Part shown: positions 1 through 11,090 of the stretch, piece after piece
Layout of the letters: every line of letters begins with the position of its first letter
How positions within the stretch are numbered: position 1 is the first letter of the stretch
From: Fragilaria crotonensis
Lineage: Eukaryota; Bacillariophyta; Fragilariophyceae; Fragilariales; Fragilariaceae
Length of the DNA: 58,553 nucleotides
Assembly (NCBI GenBank): GCA_022925895.1
Contig: JAKSYS010000385.1
Location: 1 to 58,553 of the forward strand
Reading direction: 5' to 3'
The notes under the pieces: generated by a model
The model's database searches: none
What the model saw: only the letters and a program-made list of their open reading frames with translations
What the model was told of the DNA's origin: nothing
Program-made: the position numbers and the translations under genes

Positions 1-990
1 TAGATTCGAATAATAATCGACGAGGGTGGTCTCCATTTGAGAATAATAGAGCACGTGGCTAAGCCATAGGGGATTCGTCGGTTCGACATGCACGTATATA
101 ACTTATACATGGCGAAAAGTGACGTGATTTTCTCGTCGCGCACCGTGCCACTAACAAACTTCAAGGTTAAGTTCACAAGACGTGTCGCGCATCGTGCTTC
201 ACACTACTACGGTAGTTCTTTGAAGAGCATAGAACAACAAGTGTTGACCACTTTACCATTCGTATCATAGAAAGAGGCCTATAACCTGCCCATTGGCTTC
301 CGTCGCCCATGTTTCGATCCACACACGAGTATCTGGTGTCCTCAGATGCATTGTCTGGTGAAACGTTGCCTCAGAATTTCACCATTAGCCGAAGTCGATG
401 TGGCTGTACAGCGCGTTAATCGAATCCGAATCGGTACTGGGGTGGAGAATTCAGTCTCTCCGAGTCCTTCGAGTTGTGCACAACACCTTGTCATCCTCAG
501 ATATCAGGAATCATCCATCGGGCAGTTGGAAGGCGGCCAAGATTCCGACGTACAGGCGCCGGATCAATGGACGCGTATGTACATGAAAATCGTGGATGAT
601 ATAAAGTGCGCTTTGGCAACTGCCCTGGTTCCAGTGATACACACGCAGGTGAGAAAAAGATCCCTCTGAAGGTTTGCCATGCTTAATTTGAGTCTCAATG
701 TATGCATTTGTGGATTCAAGGTTCGATCACAAGCGGCACAGGCCAACGCAAGACGCAGCGAAGGGATGAGTCGTTCGTCGTGTGAAGCGCCAACGTTTTG
801 CACATCCCGCAGCCCCGTGTCAAGCATGAATACTGCAGGGGATGACGAGGATCGCTCTAGAAAGTCCTAAGCGATGGGAGAAGTCTGAAATGCCGTGTTG
901 TTCACCTTGGACAACATCGTACATTCCCAATTCACTTATAATAAGGGAAGACATTCCAGATATTGACGGCAGAGAAGTTGTCATAACACG
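1..990. other. no supported gene
   Basis: Several short open frames overlap here on both strands, but none has a recognisable motif, a good start context or a conserved-looking composition. The longest plus-strand frame (842-1069) has an odd amino-acid mix in its first half and ends inside the tandem duplication at 991. I see nothing else. Confidence 0.5.
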
Positions 991-1309
991 CCGAAAGGAG
1001 TTGAAAGCTAGACCAGATCCTTTTGTTGCAGAATTCTACCGCACCAGCGTTGCACCTTTGTTTGAGTGACGTTATCAGTGGCTTCTAGGGACCACTGCAT
1101 CTCCCAGAATAACCCCTTTTCCATTTCATGAGGTTGTACTCGAGAATTGCCGAAAGGAGCTGAAAGCTAGACCAGATCCTTTTGTTGCAGAATTCTACCG
1201 CACCAGCGTTGCGCCTTTGTTTGAGTGACGTTATCAGTGGCTTCCTAGGGACCACTGCATCTCCCAGTCTAACCCCTTTTCCATTTCATGAGGTTGTACT
1301 CGAGAATTG
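991..1309. repeat. tandem duplication, 159-bp unit x2
   Basis: The segment 991-1149 is repeated immediately at 1150-1309. The copies differ by about five positions (ttgaaag/ctgaaag, gcacct/gcgcct, one extra C in the second copy near 1243, cagaat/cagtct). A short plus-strand frame ends with the same residues and the same TGA in each copy, so the unit may include the 3' end of a coding region. I do not recognise that protein end. High identity implies a recent local duplication. Confidence 0.9.
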
Positions 1310-1383
1310 TATTAAGTACATAAGTATTTCAAACTGCAACAATATAATCGCAGGTGTATCACCTGTCGTATGATAGTTTCTCT

Positions 1384-2679
1384 TCAGGGGCTGAGTGTTT
1401 TCCATTTGGTTGCAAGCTGTCCACAAGCCGCACTCTCGTCATCACCACGGGTTGTTCGAACGTAGCATCGGATGCCGCTGTCCGTGAGAGTTTTTTGAAA
1501 GGCAGAGACGTTCTCCGATGATGGTTGTTCAAATAGAGATGCAGCACCAGTTGGGGCACCGATGTTGTTCCACGGGATCAGATTCACAACCAATTTTGAT
1601 ACCTTTTCTTGTATGGGTCTGCAGAATTCAATCAATGACACTGCATCTTCCAGTGAGTCATTAATTCCACTCAGTAATGTAATCTCTAACATCGTTGAAT
1701 TCAGCGATCGTGATCTGCCTTGAAGGCCCTCAAGCAGTCCAGATCTTAACTCCTCCATAGTATACTTTGTTGTTGGGACCAGGGCTTTTCAGACTTCTTG
1801 CCGAGTTGCGTGAACACTCCATGCAATGACAGCAGGAGCTTCGGCAAGCAAGGCGAAAACCTCAGGGTTTGGTCCCACTGTCGATATGGTGACTCGCTTG
1901 CTCGCCAATCCGAACATGTGATGGTCAACAAGTGATCTGGTGGCACTTACCGCTTCCTTCACGTTGTCGCTGGTTCCCCCATGCCCATGAAAACAATGTT
2001 ATCGACTGGGTATATCTGATCAATGCGGCACACTTTGTTGGCCCAGTATACCTGCGCGAGTATTTCGTCGCGAGTCAGGGATCGTAACTTTCCCATGCGT
2101 CCCGTAGCACAAAAAGTGCATGCCTGGCGACATCCTACTTGAGAAGAAATGCACAGCGTGCTGCTTTCTCGGTCATCCCAGGGAATGATGACGGTTTCTA
2201 CCGACAGCCCATCAACAAGTTTCAGTAACAGTTTTGTCGTGCCGTCCCTGCTGGTGCTCACATGAGTCAAATTTGCAACCTCGTGTTCGAGGCTTGCCAT
2301 ATTTTGAAGCGCAAGCAGTGGTCTTCTCCCAGCACCCCTTGGATATTTAACTGGCTTTGGACCACCCGTCCTTCTTCAATGTCTCTATTCGCGGCTCGTA
2401 TTGAGATGCTGAGGCACCTTCGGCAAAGTACCAGGTCAGGTCAACCCCTTGCGAAAGCACTCCCAACAAGCCAGAGCTCTACCTCTACCTCCGAGAACGT
2501 TGGAAAGCTTGTCGACGGTCAAACCAATGGGTGATGATGAATGCGTCGCCACATTCGGCGGGTCAAGAACCATATTCAATGGCGACAATATCGATCGCGA
2601 TCCGCGTAGCGAGAGGCAGAGGTGATCAACAAAATGTTGCCCTCAAACATGCCAATGCGATCAATACTAACAGTCTCAT
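1384..2679 (-). pseudogene. RlmN-like radical SAM rRNA/tRNA adenine-C2 methyltransferase, disrupted
   Basis: RlmN/Cfr-family enzymes methylate C2 of adenosine in rRNA and tRNA using a 4Fe-4S cluster and SAM. The minus strand shows the cluster motif [14 protein letters not shown] (about 2094-2135), GMGEP (about 1972-1986), the block SKRVTISTVGPNPE and the C-terminal RTTRGDDESAACGQLA, which carries the second catalytic Cys. Reading is broken by a one-base deletion near 1967 (GMGEPA resumes as DNVKEAV one frame over) and an in-frame TGA at 1789-1791, where the family normally has a charged residue before LVPTT. The N-terminal part reads in frame from an ATG at 2573 (VDKLSNVLGGRGRALACWE) but meets stops at 2436-2438, 2385-2387 and 2376-2378. 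A 72-nt GT-AG intron (about 2374-2445) could remove these three. A signal-like start at 2679 lies in another frame. It is either a pseudogene or partly misassembled; the TGA at 1789 is hardest to explain as an indel. Confidence 0.75.
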
Positions 2680-2777
2680 AGTTTCACTTTTATTAGGGCC
2701 TTTTGATTCTCAAGTCACACAGCCTGTCAAAGGACAGCGACTTGTTGGCGGTTGGCGTAATGCATAGCTTCGAGGAT

Positions 2778-2782
2778 GAAAT
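2778..2782. repeat. target site duplication GAAAT (left)
   Basis: GAAAT directly precedes the 5' LTR and is repeated exactly at 8203-8207 after the 3' LTR. Five-base duplications are typical of Ty1/copia integration. Confidence 0.95.
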
Positions 2783-2920
2783 TGTTGTTCTCCCGGAGAA
2801 CCCGGAGTGTCACTGTGACGTCACTAATGACATCACCGCTCCCCATTGCCAGGGCCATCAATATGTAGCTCATAATTTATGTAGCTCACCGTTTGAACGA
2901 CGAGCACCATCTCATCAACA
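2783..2920 (+). repeat. 5' LTR of copia element (138 bp)
   Basis: Begins TGTTGTTCTC and ends CATCAACA. It aligns without any substitution to 8063-8202; the only differences are one C fewer in the run near 2792 and one C fewer near 2859. Confidence 0.95.
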
Positions 2921-3039
2921 GAGCTACATAAACCTTTCATCACGGCCTCGCTAACGATTGCCGTTCCCTTACGGATAGTCATCTATACTACCCGTTTCTC
3001 TTTGAGTTGACCGTGTCGACTTAGTCCACCGTTCTCAGA

Positions 3040-4314
3040 ATGGCGTCGTCTCCGAAATTCAATTTTCCACAAACGCTCACGCCCATCAACGGAAAGCCGA
3101 CCAACACAACGTTGCAGACACTGCAACGTCAGCTGTTCACAAACGCTCGGTCCGTCCGTCCACACGCGGAGGTGGCACTCATGGACATCTCGCCATCCTC
3201 CTCAGTCCTGCGGACTATCTCCTGCGCGCCGGTGTACCCTTCGTCATTCCCGTACATCCAGGCCCACCACCTGACCCTGTCGGCACGGCTGCCGTCATTG
3301 GAGTTGCGTTACGCAACCATGCCGAGGCCCTCACTGATTTGGCCATCTACAATAATCTTAACGCCGCGTTAACCGCGCAGATTCTGCTCGCCGTCAACGC
3401 CTCCTTCCTCAGCGCTCTCGAAGATCCTGATTTCGGTTTCGGCGACGTGTCACCACGCACGATGCTCGAGCATTTACGCACGGAATACGGAACGCTCACA
3501 CCTGAGGAACTCGAAAGAACCGCGCCGCTCTCTCCGAGCCGTGGAATTTCGACGACCCCATCGAAGATTTATGGGCTAAAATTGTCAACATCCAACGTGT
3601 CGCTCTTTCGGCGCCGTCCCAATCGCCGACATCACAATCATCACGCTCACCTTGGCAATGATTGAAAAAACTGGCCTCTTGGCCACGACGACAGAAAAAT
3701 TCCGTCTCCGTCCCATCACCGAATGGACTGTTGCTGCGTTTAAGGCTGATTTCATCCTCGGGAACAAGGAACGCATTCGCCGCCTCACCGCTGGCGATGC
3801 CGGATTCCACGGCGCTCACAATGCCATCATTCCTGCCACCCCCGCAGCTCCCACTCCCCCAGCCATCGCTGCTGCTGCCGTCACTCCAGCCCCAACACCA
3901 CCTGCTGCGGCACGTCATGTCACCGTTGAAGGAGGGAAAATGTTTTATTGCTGGACACATGGACTCAGTCCCCAACGCAACCATACATCCATCACGTGTC
4001 TTCACAAAGCGGAAGGGCACCGTGACGATGCAACCGCCTTCCGCATGCGCGGCGGCAACAACACCATCTCTTCTGGTCGCCCGCGTCAACTACCTATTCC
4101 CTACCGCCACCTGACGACGAGGGAGCCTATACCCAGCACACTACACAAGTCTACTGTTGTTCAGCCTAACGTTCCTAATAACGATTCTGGTCTTAGTTTA
4201 TCTTCTGTTAGTCATATAGGTCCCCCACGCCAACTATTATCCCTCCCGACACAAGTGCTATTGCCGACAGCGGCAGCACCGCTCATTTTGCACGGTCACC
4301 GCCCATGTTCTTAA
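3040..4314 (+). CDS. gag: copia gag polyprotein region, frame-interrupted
   Basis: Gag forms the cytoplasmic virus-like particle of the element. The ATG at 3040 starts a frame that runs to about 3180. The capsid-like sequence then continues one frame over (LLSPADYLLRAGVPFVIPVH, then LTDLAIYNNLNAALTAQIL) to about 3550, and again in the first frame from about 3652, where a proline/alanine-rich linker precedes a C/H knuckle (CWTHG...NHTSITCLHKAEGH, about 3950-4020). Residue composition and order fit CoDi gag. At least two frame changes are present, so it is not translatable as written. Given the identical LTRs, consensus errors are a likely cause. Confidence 0.8.
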
Positions 4315-7300
4315 CAAACGCGTCACGGCACACCCAATCGGAATTGCAAACCCAAATGGCACCATCATGTACTCAACACAAAGCCGACTTGGACTTGCCA
4401 ACCTCCCTTGGCGGCGCGCCGCGTACACGTTCCGGATCTCTTCGACGTCGCTGCTCTCCATGGGCCAACTATGCGACGCCGGATGTCGCGTCACATTTGA
4501 CGCCCAATCTGTCCACGTGCATCTCAACAACCAACCGCTCTTAACCGGATCTCGCGATCACACGACTGGGTTATGGCACTTGGGACTGACCGCTGACACC
4601 TCCGACACGGTACCACCAGTGATCTCCGACACTACTCCATCCCCCGGTGAACCACCACTTTTGCTCCAGCACAGCTACGCCGCCACACACTCGGCCACAC
4701 CTGCCGAATTAGTTGCCTTCGCACACGCTGCACTTTTTTCACCTGCGTTGTCCACGCTCACCAAAGCCCTTGACCGCGGCTATTTGCCACAATGCATGGG
4801 CCTCACCTCCCAAGCACTTCGTAAGCATCCACCCCACTCCGTCGCAACGATCAAGGGTCACCTCGACCAAACCAGGAAAATCAAAGGTCCACTAAAACAG
4901 CCCCACCTCTACCGGCTCTCCCACCTCCCGATGCTGAATTCAGCGACGAGGCCGACGCCTTTCCTGTCAGCGACCCCGACAACGCTCGCTCGCATCACTG
5001 TTACACAGCCATAGTCGACGCAGCCAGCGGACAAATCTATTCCGACCAGACCGGAAAATTTATTGTCGCCTCAAGCACAGGCAACAACTATATTCTAGTC
5101 GTGTACGACTATGATTCAAACAGCATTCTCGTCGAACCCATGCGCAGCCGCAGGACCGTGCATTCTTGCTGCGTTCACTGTTATCCACGCGCGGCTCGTC
5201 GCCGCTGGCCTCCGACCGCAACTGCAACGCCTCGACAACGAATGCTCCGAAGCACTCAAGTCATTCCTCACCAAAGAGGCAATCAAATTCCAGCTGGTTC
5301 CACCCAAGGTTCATCGCCGCAACGCCGCCGAACGCGCAATCCGCACGTTCAAAAATCACTTCGTGGCCGGACTATGCAGCGTCGACAAGGACTTCCCGTT
5401 ACATTTGTGGGATAAACTCCTTCCCCAAGCGGAACTCACCCTCAACTTGCTGCGCGGCTCACGGATCAATCCGAAATTATCGGCCCACGCACAAATGCAC
5501 GGGCACTTTGACTTTAACCAAACACCCATTGCTCCACCAGGCATCCGCGTTCTGGTCCACATAAAACCGACCGAACGCACCACATGGTCGCCACACGGAG
5601 CTGACGGCTGGTACACGGGCCCCGCCCTTGAATCTTACCGCTGCTACACGGTATGGTTGTGGGAAACACGCGCCTCGCGCATCTGCGACACGCTCGTGTG
5701 GTTCCCAACCAAAGTGACGATGCCAATCGCATCTTCGAATGACCTTATTCTGGCCGGCATCGGCGACATCATACAAGCTCTGAGAAATCCATCCCCGGTT
5801 CCACTTTGGCCCCGCTTACTGACAGTTTACGAGGCACTGCTGCAATTAACCCGTGTCCTCACCACCGTCGCAAGCCCACCCCAAACCATTTTCTCCGACG
5901 AAGCCCCAACGCGTGTCACTGACGCCGACAAGAACCCGGTTGCACCTCTGAGGGTGGAACCCCAACCTCTCCATGCACACAGCCCGGAACCACCTCTGAG
6001 GGTGGATATCATCGCACCTGCTGCCCCAAAGAGTGTCCAGTTCTCCCCTTTGCCGTCGACGTCGCGAACGACATTCGACAACAGCACAGGCGCCACCGGA
6101 AGTCGTAAACGACGCGAACAAAGGAAACGTGCGACCACCAAACCACTTTCCGCCTCCAAAACGATGCATCCAACAAAATTGGCACCAAAACCCACCCCAC
6201 GCGTTGTTGCTCCCCATGCACATGGCACCCGTTCCAAAAAACCCCGCTTGTCCCACGTGACTGCATGCGCACGCATGCTCATACTCAACGACGCGCGAGC
6301 GCCACAGTCCCCGTTCACCTCCGTTGACCCCGACGACCGCCCCCTTTGCCCTCCATGGACACGCGATCAACCCCGACACCGGAAAAATTGCCGAGTATCG
6401 TGAACTCAGCCAATCGAGCGACGGCGCTATCTGGGAAAACTCAAATTGCGAAGAAATTGGACGCCTCGCACAAGGTTACGGAGCCATTAAAGGAACCAAT
6501 ACCATCCACTTCATTCGCCGCTCCGCCATTCCACATGGGCGCAAAGCGGCCTACCTACGCGTCGTGTCCGCCTATCGACCGGAAAAAGCGAACCCACATC
6601 GCGTACGTTGGACCGTTGGGGCGACAAAATTGACTACCCTTTCGAGGTCAGCACAAAACCGCCGACTTGACCACTGCAAAATTGCTCTTCAACAGCGTCT
6701 TGTCGACCCCAGAAGCACGTTTCTTGGCATCGATCTCAAGGACTTCTACCTGGGAACTCCCATGGACCGCTATGAGTACATGCGCGTCCCCATTTGGATG
6801 CTTCCCGCCGCCATCGTCGCACAATATAACCTCACTGACCTGTTTGACGATGGTTTCGTCTACGTCGAAATTCGACGCGGCATGTACGGCCTTCCCCAGG
6901 CCGGACGCCTCGCCAACGATCAGCTTGTGGCCTTCCTGCAACCGCACGGATACATGCCGTGTCCTCTCACCCATGGGCTCTGGCGCCACACCACCCGGGA
7001 CGTCGTTTTCAGCCTGGTCGTCGACGATTTTGGCGTACGCTACACGCCAGGAAGACGCCGATCATCTCATTGCAACCTCAAATCCGCATACGAAGTAAGC
7101 ATCGATTGGACTGGTGCACGATACTGCGGGCTCACGTTAAAATGGGACTACGAAAAGCGCACGTGCGACATTTCGATGCCTGGTTATATCGAACGGGCCT
7201 TGCTGCGTTTCCAACATATCGCCGGCCGTTCCCCAGAACACTCGCCACACCCGTGGCAACGCCCCAACTACGGCGCCAAGACCCAATTTGCTACACTCCC

Positions 7301-8035
7301 GGACGCCACACCGACTCTCGACGCCGCTGACAAAACTCGCATTCTAGAAGTTCTCGGCACCCTCTTGTTCTATGCACGCGCCATTGACTCAACCATGCTC
7401 ACTGCAATCGGTGAGTTAGCGACCGAGCAGTCTCAAGCGACCACAACCACCATGGAAAAACTGTCGCAGTTACTGAATTACTGCGCGGCGCATCCCGACG
7501 CGACGGTGCGATTCACAGCCAGCGATATGATTTTAGCCGTCGAAAGCGACGCCTCCTACCTCTCCGTAGTCAAGGGACGCTCGCGTGCCGCCGGCTACTT
7601 CTTCTTGACCAACAAACTTTCTACACCCAACGCGCAATATCGGCCCAACGGTGCGGTCCACGTCTTGTGTCACATCATGCGCGAAGTCCTCTCCAGCGCC
7701 GCGGAAGCCGAACTGGGAGCCTTATTCCACAACGGCAAATACGGCTAGCGGAATCGCAACCGACACTGTAAAACAAAAACGGTCAAAAGCTATTGACATG
7801 CGTTTTTATTGGATCCGCGATCGGGTGCGACAAGGACAATTCAAAATCTATTGGAGCAAGGGCACGACAAATCGTGCCGACTACTTTTCCAAGCATCATC
7901 CGGCCTCACATCATCAGGCCATTCGTTCCACATATTTGTACTCGCCTACAAATCCTACGCGGAACTATTTTGAGTGTCTTGCTGATACGGCGCCTGCGAT
8001 GTCTACAACGGTGCACAGTGCTAAATCACTCACTT
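4240..8035 (+). CDS. pol: copia pol region: protease, integrase, RT, RNase H, frame-interrupted
   Basis: The order of motifs follows copia pol. Protease: ADSGSTAHF near 4264. Integrase: zinc-binding-like H/C segment near 4700-4860, then the DDE core with DQTG (about 5044), RLDNECSEALKSFL (about 5230) and AERAIRTFKNHF (about 5327). RT: FLGIDLKDFYLGTPMDRYEY (about 6721), GMYGLPQAGRLAND (about 6880) and SLVVDDFGVRY (about 7010). RNase H: VESDASYLS (about 7540), SSAAEAELGALF (about 7692) and KAIDMRFYWIRDR (about 7790). Frames change between IN and RT and within PR-IN. At about 7738 the sequence jumps from the RNase H helix into TASGIATDT with the expected intervening TDN-type segment missing (about 60 nt plus a frame change), which would inactivate RNase H. 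Confidence 0.85.
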
Positions 8036-8062
8036 TCTCTTGTGCAGTCCCTGGTGAGGGTG

Positions 8063-8202
8063 TGTTGTTCTCCCCGGAGAACCCGGAGTGTCACTGTGAC
8101 GTCACTAATGACATCACCGCTCCCCATTGCCAGGGCCATCCAATATGTAGCTCATAATTTATGTAGCTCACCGTTTGAACGACGAGCACCATCTCATCAA
8201 CA
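8063..8202 (+). repeat. 3' LTR of copia element (140 bp)
   Basis: Direct repeat of 2783-2920, identical apart from two single-C length differences. It ends CAACA immediately before the GAAAT target duplication at 8203-8207. Confidence 0.95.
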
Positions 8203-8207
8203 GAAAT

Positions 8208-8569
8208 ATCTGATGCTTGAGGCGTATTGTCAAATTTCAAGGATGACTGAGGCAGTGGTCAGTGGTCAGTGGTCAGTGTTCAGTCAAAGGTTGAGAGAGA
8301 TGGTGTATGATTTGAGGACGCGCGCGCACGCGTGAGGTGATATTGTACAACAGTAGCTGTTGCCAGTACCGTGACGTTCAATTTCAAATTTTCGAGCAGA
8401 ACAGAATGCCGACCTGCCTACCTCTACTATCATACATGTACCAGGTACTAGTATACTGAAACGTTACCGACAAAGGGGTCCTACCCGTAATGTTATGCAC
8501 ATGAGATATGAGTTCTGTTATTAAACAAAAGAAGTGATACTACTCACTCCTCTCTCGCTTCCTGCTCAG
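8208..8569. other. intergenic, with 7-bp minisatellite
   Basis: Nothing coding is seen. It contains about four and a half copies of CAGTGGT at 8253-8284, an alternating GCGCGCGCACGCG tract near 8320 and GTAC-rich words (accaggtactagtatac) near 8440. Confidence 0.6.
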
Positions 8570-11090
8570 TTATTGGTTGTTGAGCGAATCGTTCTCCCCA
8601 GTACGACCATCTACGGAGTTCGCTTGGTTTGGTGGGGTCTGCTTCAAGAAAGACAACAAATGCGTTTGCTTGTCCTGAAACGCGGACCTAGACTCAGGCG
8701 GTACCCTGCTCTTTGCCCATTTCAATAGTGATACACAAAACTCCGCCATGGGGAAGATCACAAGTTCCCCATCTTGGCCATCAAAGCACCGTTCCTCGCT
8801 AACGCTCGTTGTGTCATCCCCAGAGAAGCGAACACACTCATTCGTACCACACTTTTCACTTCCGTGAGTTGACCGCGAACTGATGTCGAACTTTCGATGA
8901 CTGCAAACTTCCTTATTGTAGAGTGATATTCTTTGATGCAGCAATTGAAGTCCAGTGGAATTGGACATCGTTGTGAACCTTTGTAGGTCCGAAGAAAACG
9001 TCTGCATCGAACAAAGCTTCGACGATGTCAGTTGCTTCCATGGGTAGTTAATCAAACCAAGAGCAGCTTGCTTGAGGCTGCTGTGAGTCTGATCTGGTTG
9101 CGCTCTCACCGCCGTCCATATCCGCTCGTCGCTCTTCATCATTCCCTCCCGCCTGGTTTTCTTGTCGGGACCAACAAACTCCACAAAGTACGGCATCACC
9201 ATTACGTCCTTCTTGTACTTTGTGGCATAAACGACAGCATCTGCAAGTGCATCAAAATCATAGCTGTCGTCAGAATCAACACAGTACACGTACCGGCCCT
9301 CAACAAGCGGAAGTGCCAAGTTTCTTGCTTTACCAGCACCATTTGATGCGGAAGTGGACAAAAAGTAGAAGTTGTGCTTGTGGTCATCTGCGAAATCACG
9401 CAAGATCTCCGCCGTATTATCAGTGGACCCGTCATCGATCGCAAAGACCTCAAAGGTGAAATCAGGCTTAAACAGCTTCTCGTACATCTCATCCAGAACA
9501 TTGTATATGAATTCTGCAACATTAACTGTTGGCAATATGATGGACAGATCGATATTTTTGGGCCGCGTTGCCCAGTTGAGCGTGACAGGCTCGTTTGCGC
9601 TCAGCCAGTAGCCCTCTGGCACAATGATATCGTCTTGACCTGCCCAGTGTTGCCTGACTTGTTCTAAACGTCGGTAAAATTTGTCTCTCATCTGGTGCGT
9701 AATCTGCTTCTGGCCAATCCAGGCACTTGCTTTCAGCCACTCAAAGTAGGTAATAGCTACTTCTTTTGGAGCAACAGGTGGGAGACACTCAATGCCTTGT
9801 ACTTCGACTGCTGATGTTTCTGGAAACAGTCCACGGCCTATGGCGTATTGATTTGGATAATATCCACCAATTTTGGCGACACTGGTGTAGCGACGAAACC
9901 ATTCCATTGACATCACAACCGCTTCGCCATCAGGCTGGTTGAAATTGAATGATGTCTGCCCCTTACGGGCACGACGATGATGAAAAAGGACGCGGTCGGT
10001 CTTGGAGCAACGCGCAGCATGGGTCAGCGTCCTCCAGTGGAAGGCATTGTCTTCGTAAAAATAGTCACCCCTAAGAAGAGGAAAGTCGTCAGAAATACTT
10101 GAGACATGATACAGTGGCTCGTCGGATTCATCTTGACTTACTCAGGAAACCTTAAATCATATTTGAGCAACATCTTGCGCTTGTACATCTTCCTCCAGGG
10201 CACCGGTGAGGTTCTAAGCGCACGCGGATGTGTCAAAATATTGAACGGGATGTCGGTGGGTACTTCATCCCAATGACGAAAATCATAGCTCGGCTCCGGA
10301 AACGACAGTACCGTCAGGCAAAGGCATGACCACGTCAAAATCTGCCATAACAATATCGAATTGAATACTTCAGCATGCGCCACCATAATCTCAACTGCGT
10401 CCAGTTCCATGTAATCATCGCCGTCGGCAAACATTATATAATCGGTATAGTCCGAGCAGCTATCGATACCAATGTTCGATGGTTGACCAGCACCTCCGTT
10501 TGTGTTGTGCGGCAAGCAACCACTTGAAGGGTTGGAGTGTTCGTGTCGGGGCCTGGAGGAGCGGTGGCGTACTTTTCTAGCAGAAGAGTTGTCCCGTCGT
10601 TTGAATTGTCGTCCACGACAATAATTTCGACATTCTTGTAGGTTTGTTGCAGCACAGATTCAACGGCGATACTGACATAATTAACAACATTGTAGGTAGT
10701 CGCGATGATGCACACACGAGGCTGTGTTCTTAGAGATGGAATAACAGCAGCGGCTGGTCGCTGTCGAGCAGCGTACTCTTGCTCCGATCGAAGCAGCGGA
10801 ACCGCCATCCGGAGAGGATCCTTGCATTCGTTTAAGGAAGGAATTGCATTTGAGAGTAGCGAGCGTTCGTTCATTTCTGATTGAGTGAACGCGCTCAACC
10901 CCATCATTTCCACAAGGTGTGATGAGTCCTGAGTAATTCTCGCGGTAAAAAAAAGTAAGTAGACAGACATCAATACGATCATGGAAATCATCACAATGTA
11001 AAGATCATGTCGATTTGTTGCTCGTCGTTGCTTTATACTCCCATCGTTTCGACCGGTAGACCGCTTGGAACGATGCCTGAAATTGAACAT
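8570..11090 (-). CDS. tandem-domain GT2 glycosyltransferase, type II membrane protein, with frameshifts
   Basis: A Golgi-type enzyme with two family-2 glycosyltransferase domains. I chose ATG 11090 because a basic tail (RHRSKRS) and one membrane helix (LYIVMISMIVLMSVYLLFF) follow. Domain 1 starts RVCIIATTYNVVNY with VEIIVVDDNSNDG and FADGDDY. Domain 2 starts LSIILPTVNVAEF with FAIDDGSTDNTAEIL and CVDSDDSYDFDALAD; these Asp motifs bind the nucleotide sugar and metal. A 71-nt GT-AG intron (10071-10141) joins FPE to GDYFYEDNAFHW. One-base changes sit near 10514, 10357/10288 (a compensating pair) and 9018/8920 (another pair); in each case the conserved reading (for example FFGPTKVHNDVQFHW) lies in the next frame. 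As written the protein is broken. Sugar donor and acceptor are unknown. The neighbouring gene is a second glycosyltransferase on the same strand. Confidence 0.8.
10071..10141 (-). other. spliceosomal intron in GT2 gene (71 nt)
   Basis: The donor GTAAGT (10136-10141) and acceptor CTTCTTAG (ending 10071) restore the frame from FPE to GDYFYEDNAFHW. Confidence 0.9.

Larger units (their letters stand above)
2783..8202 (+). mobile_element. Ty1/copia (CoDi-type) LTR retrotransposon, 5.42 kb
   Basis: A complete element: 138-bp 5' LTR, gag, protease, integrase, reverse transcriptase, RNase H, 140-bp 3' LTR, bounded by perfect GAAAT duplications. Integrase lies before RT, which defines copia. The RT active site reads VVDD rather than YVDD, and gag carries a C/H-rich knuckle starting CWTHG; both are, to my knowledge, typical of diatom CoDi elements. 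The LTRs begin TGTTG and end CAACA (perfect 5-bp inverted ends). They differ only by two missing Cs in the 5' copy, so insertion is very recent. The internal frame nevertheless changes at least six times. I could not identify a convincing tRNA primer site after 2920; the polypurine tract may be the weak GGTGAGGGTG just before 8063. Confidence 0.95.

Noticed and set aside
842-1069. 75-residue plus-strand frame ending in the duplicated unit
   Set aside because: The second half looks coding-like, but there is no family, start or upstream exon to support it.
3496-4089. 197-residue minus-strand open frame
   Set aside because: It is antisense to copia gag and its Cys/Gly-rich composition is the shadow of the Pro/Ala-rich gag linker.
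5827-6379. Two long minus-strand frames (163 and 177 residues)
   Set aside because: Antisense to the linker between integrase and RT of the copia element; repetitive Gly/Cys/Val composition typical of shadow frames.
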